Made by a program: the position numbers and the translations under genes. A stretch of 64,000 bases of DNA from Gammaproteobacteria bacterium (lineage in GTDB: Bacteria > Pseudomonadota > Gammaproteobacteria > JAUZRS01), in assembly GCA_030949385.1 (NCBI GenBank), contig JAUZSP010000003.1:310001-374000 (forward strand), in the 5' to 3' direction. Under the pieces are notes generated by a model that ran no database searches, had not been told where the DNA came from, and saw only the letters and a program-made list of their open reading frames with translations. Positions within the stretch are counted from its first letter, which is position 1. Every line of letters begins with the position of its first letter. Below are positions 17,598-24,498 of the stretch, piece by piece.

Positions 17598-18995
17598 ATG
17601 GGATCTCAAACAGGGCAGGTTGAGGTTGCAGCGCCAATTCATCCGCGCTCTATTAAGGGGCATTTTAGAAATTTAAAATTCGGAGCGCTTTTTATTGCGT
17701 TCGCAGTCTATTTTGCTTTGCCGTGGTTGCGCTGGATGCGCACGGTTGGCCCCGATCAAGCAGTCCTGTTTGATCTTGATGGACGGCGTTTTTATCTGTT
17801 TAATTTGATTGTTCACCCGCAAGATATGTTCTGGTTGGTGGGTATTTTAATGATCGCTGCGCTGTTGTTGTTTTTTGTTACCAGTGTCGCTGGGCGGGTG
17901 TTTTGTGGTTATTTTTGTGTGCAAACCCTTTGGACCGATACCTTCATGCGTATTGAACATTGGGTTCAGGGTGAACGTCCGGCGCGTCTGCGGTTGGATA
18001 AACAGCCGTGGAATGGGGAAAAAATAGCTAAAAAAGGTCTGACGCATCTTATTTGGTTGTTGATTGCCTTTGTTACGGGAATTACCTTTACTCTTTATTG
18101 GGGCAATGCCCCTGATATGGTGGTGCGTTTTTTTAGTACTCAGGCATCCTTTGCCATGTACGCCACCACCGCTTTTTTAACCATCATGACCTATTTGATG
18201 GCGGGTTTGACTCGTGAAAACGTCTGTTTCCATATGTGCCCTTATTCGCGTTTTCAGAGTGCGATGTTTGATTCTGATACCTTGATTGTTTCGTATGATT
18301 TTAATCGTGGTGAAGGTGAACAAGGTCGGGCTAAATTAGGGCGTGGTAAAAAAACCCAGCAAGAGCGCCATGAGCAACAATTGGGTGATTGCATTGATTG
18401 CGGTTACTGTGTGCAGGTCTGTCCGGTGGGTATTGATATTCGTGATGGTTCGCAGGCGGAGTGCATTCATTGTGCGCTTTGTGTGGATGCGTGTGATGCC
18501 ATTATGGCCACCACCGGTTGGGACAAAGGTTTGATTCGTTATACCTCTGAGAATGATTTAGCGGGTAAAAAGACCCGTTTTTTCAAACCGAAGAGCATTA
18601 TTTACGCCTTGGCTTTGCTGCTCTGTATTGGCCTACTGTCTTGGAGTGTTTCCAGTCAAGCATTGTTGGATTTGGCCATTCGTCAGATCCGCCAGCCGCT
18701 GTTTGTGACCTTGTCTGATGGGCGAATTCAGAACAGTTACGAGGTCAAGGTCAATAATAAAACGACACAGGAACAGCACTTTAAGCTGTTGGTCTTGGGG
18801 CTGGAAGGTGCCGAGTTGGATATGGGGCGGATGAAAGAGGTGGTTTTGGAGCCAGACAGCAGTTTGCGCTTTGTGGTGAGGATTCGGATGCCCCGAGGAA
18901 ATACATCAGAAAATTTTCAATTTAAGCTGATCTCAACCGAGGGCGGCGAGTTACAAAACATAAGACCGGCGATGTTTTATCGGCCGAGTAAATAG
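17598..18995 (+). CDS. ccoG: cbb3 oxidase accessory protein, polyferredoxin CcoG
   Basis: Membrane cupric reductase/polyferredoxin needed for copper supply to cbb3 oxidase. Several TM segments, the cysteine pairs CGYFC and CFHMCPY, then two 4Fe-4S motifs CIDCGYCVQVCPVGIDIRDG and CIHCALCVDACD, then another TM and an Ig-like C-terminal domain (NSYEVKVNNKTTQEQHFKL). 465 residues, normal. RBS AGAGGAAATAATC precedes the ATG. First of the ccoGHIS assembly operon. Confidence 0.97.
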   Translation: MGSQTGQVEVAAPIHPRSIKGHFRNLKFGALFIAFAVYFALPWLRWMRTVGPDQAVLFDLDGRRFYLFNLIVHPQDMFWLVGILMIAALLLFFVTSVAGRVFCGYFCVQTLWTDTFMRIEHWVQGERPARLRLDKQPWNGEKIAKKGLTHLIWLLIAFVTGITFTLYWGNAPDMVVRFFSTQASFAMYATTAFLTIMTYLMAGLTRENVCFHMCPYSRFQSAMFDSDTLIVSYDFNRGEGEQGRAKLGRGKKTQQERHEQQLGDCIDCGYCVQVCPVGIDIRDGSQAECIHCALCVDACDAIMATTGWDKGLIRYTSENDLAGKKTRFFKPKSIIYALALLLCIGLLSWSVSSQALLDLAIRQIRQPLFVTLSDGRIQNSYEVKVNNKTTQEQHFKLLVLGLEGAELDMGRMKEVVLEPDSSLRFVVRIRMPRGNTSENFQFKLISTEGGELQNIRPAMFYRPSK

Positions 18996-19003
18996 GTGAG
19001 AAC

Positions 19004-19837
19004 ATGGTAGATGATTTGGTGGGCTCGCTGGCAACAGGTTTGTCAGCGATTGGGGTACTTTATTTTATTTTGTACCGTTTTACGGCACTGCGAGCGAGCC
19101 AAGTTTCTCTGCTGCTGATTTTATTGGTGTTTGCGACTTACATCCCTTACGCCATTTTCAACTGGCCTGAGGGGGATGTTTTTTCGATTCATCTGGCGCT
19201 GTTTGTCACTCTGCCTTACGGTTCAGGCATTATTGTCTCTTCGCGTGAGAAATACTTGGCGACCTTTGGTAAGGATCAAGAAAAGCAGTGGTTCCACTGG
19301 GGGCCGGCGTTGATCATTGCTTTTTTTGGTGGCGTGGTGGCGCTGAATGCGGTGTTTGTTACCTTAGCGCACCACGGTTTGGAGAGTGCGGTGGCCAAAG
19401 CGCTTCTGCCTGAATCGAAAGGCAATACGGTGACCTCTTTTTTCCCTGGTGTGGTGAGTCACGACTTCCATGAGAAAGAGTCGCAATTTAACGTCTATAT
19501 GCAAGAGCATAAACAGCAAACAAAACAGGGCTGGCAGGTGAAAAAAGGCTGGTTATTTGAGCCGATGGCGGGTATCTCCAACAGTTTTCAGGTGGGCATC
19601 AGCGACAAAGACAATGTTGCTATTTCCGCAGCTGAAGTGATTGTGCGTTTTTATCGCCCTTCCGATCAGCGTTTGGATCAAAAATTCATCCTGCCCGAGA
19701 CAGAAAAAGGCATCTATCGTGGTGCAATTAAATTGGATCATCAAGGTACGTGGCGGGTGGTGGTGCATATTAAGCAGGGTGATAAAGTACATGAAATTCG
19801 TGCCATGACCAGCCTGCAATCGGCTGACGATGCGTAA
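19004..19837 (+). CDS. ccoH: FixH/CcoH-like protein with extra N-terminal membrane domain
   Basis: CcoH-like assembly factor by position between ccoG and ccoI and by its C-terminal FixH-like domain (AAEVIVRFYRPSDQRLDQKF ... GIYRGAIKLDHQGTWRVVV). The protein is 277 residues whereas ordinary FixH/CcoH is about 150-170. The extra N-terminal part has three hydrophobic spans (residues about 8-25, 31-47 and 58-78) and a cytoplasmic link before the usual CcoH anchor (GPALIIAFFGGVVALNAVFV). The start ATG at 19004 is 9 bp after ccoG. Assignment to FixH is by domain pattern; the N-terminal part is not recognised. Confidence 0.8.
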   Translation: MVDDLVGSLATGLSAIGVLYFILYRFTALRASQVSLLLILLVFATYIPYAIFNWPEGDVFSIHLALFVTLPYGSGIIVSSREKYLATFGKDQEKQWFHWGPALIIAFFGGVVALNAVFVTLAHHGLESAVAKALLPESKGNTVTSFFPGVVSHDFHEKESQFNVYMQEHKQQTKQGWQVKKGWLFEPMAGISNSFQVGISDKDNVAISAAEVIVRFYRPSDQRLDQKFILPETEKGIYRGAIKLDHQGTWRVVVHIKQGDKVHEIRAMTSLQSADDA

Positions 19838-19849
19838 GCAGAATCTCAT

Positions 19850-22273
19850 TTGAGCCACTCTGAGAGCGATTGTTTTCACTGTGGCTTGCCGGTTCCAGAA
19901 GGGCTGGAGTGTGGTGTAAAAATCATGGGCGAGACACGTTCTATGTGTTGCCCAGGTTGTGAGGCGGTGGCTAACGCCATTGTGGCCGGTGGCTTGGAGT
20001 CTTTTTATCTGCAACGAACTGAGAGTACGACTCCAACGGAGTTGATTCCCAGTGCGTTGCAGCAGACGGAAATTTACGATAACGCTCAATTACAGCAGTC
20101 GTTTGTCTCGGCTGAGGGTGAGATCAAAGAGGCCTCGCTGATTTTAGAGGGCATCGTCTGTGCGGCGTGTGTTTGGCTTAATGAGCGTCATGTGAGCGGC
20201 TTGTCTGGGGTGATTTCGTTTCAGATCAACTACTCCAACCATCGAGCGCGTTTGCGTTGGGATGACAGTCAAATTCATCTCAGTGATGTCCTGAATGCCA
20301 TTGCCGCCATTGGTTATCAGGCGCACCCGTTTGATCCTGGGCGACAAGAGGCGTTGCAGAAAAAAGAGCGCTCGATTTTTTTACGGCGTTTGGCGCTGGC
20401 CGGTTTTTCCATGATGCAGGTGATGATGATCGCTGTCGGTCTTTATTCTGGCGATTATTACGGCATGGACGCTGAGCTGAAATATTTTCTGCGCTGGGTC
20501 AGTTTGGTGATGACGCTGCCGGTGGTGTTTTATTCGGCGCTGCCTTTTTTCACGGGTGCTTGGCGAGACCTGAAGCGGCGGCAGTTGGGGATGGATGTGC
20601 CGGTGGCGTTGGCCATTGGGGGTGCTTTTTTGGTCAGCCTCTGGAGCACGGTCAGCGGTGAGGGCGAGGTTTATTACGACTCGGTGGTGATGTTCACTTT
20701 CTTCTTGCTGGCGGGGCGTTTTTTGGAGATGTTGGCGCGTCACAAGGCGGGGCGCATTACGGAAGCGTTGGTGCGTTTGACTCCGGCGACGGCGGTACGC
20801 CTTGATGCTGCTGGTGTTGAAAGCCTCATTCCGGTGGTGGATTTGAGTGTTGATGATCGAGTGATCATCAAACCGGGTGAGGTGGTGCCTGCCGACGGTC
20901 GGGTGTTGGAGGGCATCAGCAGCGTCGATGAGTCGCTGCTCAGCGGTGAGAGTTTGCCTCGTGACCGTCGGGTGGGTGATCGACTCACCGGTGGCACGCT
21001 TAATATTGAAAGTCCGTTGTTGATGCAGGTAGAGAAGATCGGTGAAGAGACCATGCTCTCTTCTGTGATTCGGTTACTGGATCGAGCTCAGGCAGAAAAA
21101 CCGCAGTTGGCACGTCTGGCGGATCGAGTGGCCGCTTGGTTTGTCAGTGTGCTGTTGTTGCTGGCTTCGATGGTGGCTTTTTGGTGGTGGCAACACGCGC
21201 CTGCGGATGCTTTTTGGGTCACCTTTTCAGTCTTGGTGGTCAGTTGCCCTTGCGCTTTGTCGTTGGCGACTCCGGCGGCGTTGACGGCGGCTACGGGAGG
21301 GTTAACGCAATTAGGCTTGCTGACCACCCGAGGTCATGCTTTGGAGACCTTGGCGCAGGCGACTCATATTGTCTTTGATAAGACCGGCACCTTGACCCGA
21401 GGCGAGTTGCAGTTGCACGAGGTGCGTTTGTTTGCCGAGCAGGATAAGACAGAGTGCTTGCAACTTGCAGCGGCTTTGGAAGCACGTTCAGAACATCCGT
21501 TGGCGAAAATTTTGTGTCATTCTGTTGAACATTCGTTGCAGGTGCAGCAGCTGCGTTCTGTGCCTGGTGAGGGCATTGAAGGTCTGATTGAAGGGCGGCG
21601 TTATCGTATTGGCCGAGCGAGTTTTGTTTTGCAGGGTTTGAAACACGACTTTTCCATGCCAGAAAACCTGTTGGGTACGCCGGTGTTGCTGGCAAACGAA
21701 GAGCGTCTGTTGGCGTTGTTTGTTTTGCAAGATCAACTGCGTCCTGAGGCGAAACAGAGCATTGAGCGTCTGCGTGAGTTGGGTCTGCAGGTCAGTTTGC
21801 TGTCGGGTGATGAGCCAAAATTGGTGCGTCAGGTGGCGGATGAACTGGGGGTGATGGAGGCGCACGGTGGTTTATTGCCGGAGGATAAATTGGCGCACAT
21901 CCAAGCTTTGCAGCAGCAAGGGGCGGTGGTGGCGATGGTGGGTGATGGGGTTAATGATGCGCCGGTCTTGGCTGCTGCACAGGTCTCTCTGGCGATGGGA
22001 GGTGGTACGCAGTTGGCTCATGCCAGTGCCGATATGGTGCTGCTGTCGGAGAATTTGTTGCACCTTTCTGAAGGGGTGAAAATGGCGCGGCGCACCTTGA
22101 ATGTGATCCGGCAGAATTTGGCTTGGGCACTGTTGTATAACCTGGTGGCTTTGCCATTGGCGGCGATGGGTTTGGTGGCACCGTGGATGGCGGCGATTGG
22201 CATGTCGGCCAGTTCGTTATTGGTGGTGGTGAACGCGCTGCGTTTGCGTGTAGTAAAAGCAATTTCGACTTAA
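19850..22273 (+). CDS. ccoI: Copper-translocating P1B-type ATPase CcoI
   Basis: Copper exporter that loads the CuB centre of cbb3 oxidase. N-terminal cysteine region (CFHCGLP, CCPGC) and heavy-metal domain with CAAC, TM segments, the CPC metal-transport motif in SCPCALSLATPA, the phosphorylation motif DKTGTLT, and GDGVNDAP. 807 residues, normal for CcoI/FixI. Start is a TTG at 19850, twelve bases after the ccoH stop; no better ATG is nearby in this frame. Confidence 0.96.
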   Translation: MSHSESDCFHCGLPVPEGLECGVKIMGETRSMCCPGCEAVANAIVAGGLESFYLQRTESTTPTELIPSALQQTEIYDNAQLQQSFVSAEGEIKEASLILEGIVCAACVWLNERHVSGLSGVISFQINYSNHRARLRWDDSQIHLSDVLNAIAAIGYQAHPFDPGRQEALQKKERSIFLRRLALAGFSMMQVMMIAVGLYSGDYYGMDAELKYFLRWVSLVMTLPVVFYSALPFFTGAWRDLKRRQLGMDVPVALAIGGAFLVSLWSTVSGEGEVYYDSVVMFTFFLLAGRFLEMLARHKAGRITEALVRLTPATAVRLDAAGVESLIPVVDLSVDDRVIIKPGEVVPADGRVLEGISSVDESLLSGESLPRDRRVGDRLTGGTLNIESPLLMQVEKIGEETMLSSVIRLLDRAQAEKPQLARLADRVAAWFVSVLLLLASMVAFWWWQHAPADAFWVTFSVLVVSCPCALSLATPAALTAATGGLTQLGLLTTRGHALETLAQATHIVFDKTGTLTRGELQLHEVRLFAEQDKTECLQLAAALEARSEHPLAKILCHSVEHSLQVQQLRSVPGEGIEGLIEGRRYRIGRASFVLQGLKHDFSMPENLLGTPVLLANEERLLALFVLQDQLRPEAKQSIERLRELGLQVSLLSGDEPKLVRQVADELGVMEAHGGLLPEDKLAHIQALQQQGAVVAMVGDGVNDAPVLAAAQVSLAMGGGTQLAHASADMVLLSENLLHLSEGVKMARRTLNVIRQNLAWALLYNLVALPLAAMGLVAPWMAAIGMSASSLLVVVNALRLRVVKAIST

Positions 22274-22285
22274 CTTGGAGTGAAT

Positions 22286-22483
22286 ATGGCCATTTTGTAT
22301 CTTTTGATTCCCTTAGGGTTGCTGTTTTTAGGGCTGTTTGTGTGGATTTTTATCTGGTCGGTAAAAGACGGTCAGTTTGATGATCTGGAAGGCCCCGCGT
22401 ATCGAATTTTGATGGATGACGACGATCCTAGGATTCCAGGTAATGAAAAGCCGCCTTTAGAAGAAGAGGGGCCGCAGAAGTAA
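22286..22483 (+). CDS. ccoS: cbb3 oxidase maturation protein CcoS
   Basis: Small single-TM protein required for cofactor insertion in cbb3 oxidase. 65 residues: hydrophobic MAILYLLIPLGLLFLGLFVW, then SVKDGQFDDLEGPAYRIL, the CcoS signature. I use the ATG at 22286 because GGAG lies 5 bases upstream; an in-frame GTG at 22280 lies inside that site. Follows ccoI by 12 bp. Confidence 0.95.
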   Translation: MAILYLLIPLGLLFLGLFVWIFIWSVKDGQFDDLEGPAYRILMDDDDPRIPGNEKPPLEEEGPQK

Positions 22484-22570
22484 AAATTTGTTATTCTCAT
22501 TAATTCTGATGGGGTTATTGGCTTAATCGGATTGATTTAATATTGTTTGTTTATACAGCAGGAGGTTGTT

Positions 22571-22681
22571 ATGTGGTTTAACTTTTATATGCCTATGATC
22601 ATCACATGGGGTGTTATTGCTTTGGCTTGGGCAAGCTTTTTGTCTGTGATTTATTATGATTTTTTTCAGAGCCTTTTTTAG
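22571..22681 (+). CDS. 36-residue single-TM peptide downstream of ccoS
   Basis: An unrecognised small gene with a near-perfect ribosome site (AGGAGG, spacing 5) before the ATG. The product starts MWFNFYMPMIITWGV and is almost wholly hydrophobic and aromatic, with one predicted membrane span and a short DFFQ end. It sits after ccoS and directly before a strong terminator, so it is probably the last gene of the ccoGHIS transcript. Small subunits of 30-40 residues are known for both bd (CydX) and cbb3 (CcoM in Pseudomonas stutzeri) oxidases; it begins with MW like CydX but otherwise I see no clear similarity to either. Function is unknown; an oxidase accessory role is inference from place and form. 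Confidence 0.65.
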   Translation: MWFNFYMPMIITWGVIALAWASFLSVIYYDFFQSLF

Positions 22682-22710
22682 ACTCTGATCAAGCAAAGGG
22701 TAAGTTGTAC

Positions 22711-22737
22711 AAAACGACCTTCGGGTCGTTTTTTTTT
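22711..22737 (+). terminator. Intrinsic terminator ending the cco locus
   Basis: AAAACGACC, loop TTCG, GGTCGTTTT, then further T: a UUCG-type tetraloop hairpin with a U tract, 30 bases after the small peptide gene. Confidence 0.92.
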
Positions 22738-22827
22738 GGCATGATGAATGCTTTTATTCCCAGTGAGTGAAATTTTGGTCATAAAAATGACGCTGCAATG
22801 GCGTTGTTTTTGGGAGAGTGTCGGGTC

Positions 22828-23244
22828 ATGAGGATAAGGCTGGGGGGGCTGTTGTTGGCATTTTTGCTGGGTTGTGGTGTGCTGCAAGCCGAGGAGGTGA
22901 TTGTCAATGAAACGGTGGCTGATACGCTGCCTAAGCGTGCTTTGCGCGCTATTTTTGGCATGCGTTTGGGGCGTTGGCCTGAGAGCAATCACGAAATCAC
23001 GGTGTTTGTTTTGGCTGATGACAATCCAGTGCATGCTCAGTTTTGTAAAACCACCCTCAATGTGTTTCCACACCAATTACGGCGTGCATGGGATCGTTTG
23101 GTCTTTTCTGGCACGGGGCAAGCTCCGATTCGTTTGTCATCTGAGGCTGAGATGTTGCAGAGAGTAGCGAATACGCCAGGGGCGATTGGTTATTTGAGTA
23201 AGGATAAGGTTGATGGGAGGGTGCATGTCTTACGCATTAATTAA
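22828..23244 (+). CDS. Periplasmic PstS-like substrate-binding domain protein
   Basis: A short (138-residue) exported protein. It has a hydrophobic leader ending LLGCGVLQA, which could be cleaved as a signal peptide or, at LLGC, as a lipoprotein. The mature part resembles the short phosphate-binding-like (PstS-type) proteins of Proteobacteria, with FWP-like RLGRWPESNHEITVF and a C-terminal TPGAIGYLSKDKVDG motif (GxIGY). No transporter genes are adjacent. It overlaps the following porin gene by 20 bp and forms an operon with it and a GGDEF/EAL gene, so a sensory rather than uptake role is likely. I start at the ATG at 22828, right before the leader. Confidence 0.75.
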   Translation: MRIRLGGLLLAFLLGCGVLQAEEVIVNETVADTLPKRALRAIFGMRLGRWPESNHEITVFVLADDNPVHAQFCKTTLNVFPHQLRRAWDRLVFSGTGQAPIRLSSEAEMLQRVANTPGAIGYLSKDKVDGRVHVLRIN

Positions 23245-24460
23245 TAGCAAGACAGTGGTTCGCTTGAGCGCCGCGTTATGCCTACTTTTTGCGGTGCAAT
23301 CGCTGTTGGCGGAACCGTTGAAGCGTTTTCAATGGCATGGTTTTTTTAATCAAGCGTTGATCAAAACCTCAGCCAATCACTTTTTTGGTCCGAGTGACAA
23401 GCTCAGTGCTGAATTTACTGAGATGGGTCTTAACGGTTCATTTAAGCCGACCCCAGATTGGCAGTTTTCAGGACAGTTGTTGTCGCGGCGAGCAGGGGCA
23501 TTGAGTGATGGCAGCCCGCAGCTGGATTACGGTTTTGTTGATTACCGCATTAATTCAGACATGGATGGCTTGTGGGGTGTGCGTTTGGGACGAGTGAAAA
23601 ACCCGATGGGGTTTTACAATGAGACCCGCGATGTGGCGCACACACGTCCTTCGATCTTGTTGCCACAATCGACCTATTTGGACCGTAGTCGTGATATGTA
23701 TCTTTCTACCGATGCCGTTTATCTTTACGGTGAAGAGCGTACAGACTATGGCGATTATACGCTGAATGTCGGGGTGGGTTATCCGCGTGCGGACTCGATT
23801 GAGTTGGAGCGCGTGTTGATGCTGAATAAAGATTGGGCGGGGCATTTGCAGGCCGAAATACCTTCATATTTGGGGCGTTTAATTTATGATTGGCAAGAGG
23901 GTCGTGTGCGTGTGGGCTTGACATGGGTTAAAGCACAGATTGATTTTAAAACGGGTGCGGGTGATTTAATTCCTTCTGGCTCTATTTGCATTGAGCCACG
24001 TATTTTTTCGTTGCAATACAACAGTGAGTTTTGGAGTTTAACAGCGGAGTACACGGAGCAAAAAACGGTGACCGAAGGCTTGGGGTTTTTAATCGCGGAT
24101 GAGGCGCGGTTTTCTGAGTCATATTATGTGCAAGCACAATATCGTTTTGCCCCAAAATGGGAGTGGGTGTTGCGCTACGATGTGCAATATTTTGGTCGTG
24201 ATGATAAAACGGGTGAAAAATTAGCCAGCAGCTCGCCTATCTTGCAGAGTTTTGGTTTGCCTGCGGTGCTGGCACACAGTCGTTTTAGTAAAGACAGCAC
24301 CGTTGGATTGCGTTGGAATGTTGCGCCACAATGGGTGTTGCAGGCGGAGTACCATCGTGTCAATGGCACCTCTTGGTTGGCGTTAACCGAAAATCCAGAT
24401 CCTTTGGCAACAAAACAATTTTGGGATTTGTATACTTTGGCCGTTTCGTATCGCTTTTAG
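23225..24460 (+). CDS. Outer-membrane beta-barrel (porin-like) protein
   Basis: Exported barrel of 411 residues. A signal peptide (VVRLSAALCLLFAVQSLLA-E) is followed by alternating amphipathic strands rich in aromatic and Gly residues (WGVRLGRVKNPMGFYNETRD, WVLRYDVQYFG) and the protein ends with VSYRF, a C-terminal Phe typical of outer-membrane insertion. GGGAGG at 23215-23220 selects the ATG at 23225. It is sandwiched between a PstS-like periplasmic protein and a membrane GGDEF/EAL protein. Substrate unknown. Confidence 0.82.
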   Translation: MSYALINSKTVVRLSAALCLLFAVQSLLAEPLKRFQWHGFFNQALIKTSANHFFGPSDKLSAEFTEMGLNGSFKPTPDWQFSGQLLSRRAGALSDGSPQLDYGFVDYRINSDMDGLWGVRLGRVKNPMGFYNETRDVAHTRPSILLPQSTYLDRSRDMYLSTDAVYLYGEERTDYGDYTLNVGVGYPRADSIELERVLMLNKDWAGHLQAEIPSYLGRLIYDWQEGRVRVGLTWVKAQIDFKTGAGDLIPSGSICIEPRIFSLQYNSEFWSLTAEYTEQKTVTEGLGFLIADEARFSESYYVQAQYRFAPKWEWVLRYDVQYFGRDDKTGEKLASSSPILQSFGLPAVLAHSRFSKDSTVGLRWNVAPQWVLQAEYHRVNGTSWLALTENPDPLATKQFWDLYTLAVSYRF

Positions 24461-24498
24461 CTGGAAGGTCATTTTTCTAGTAAAACAGGGAGTCAATT

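Noticed and set aside
22828-23244. Phosphate transport (pst) operon
   Set aside because: The binding-like protein is short and there are no pstC, pstA or pstB genes nearby; the neighbours are a barrel and a c-di-GMP protein.
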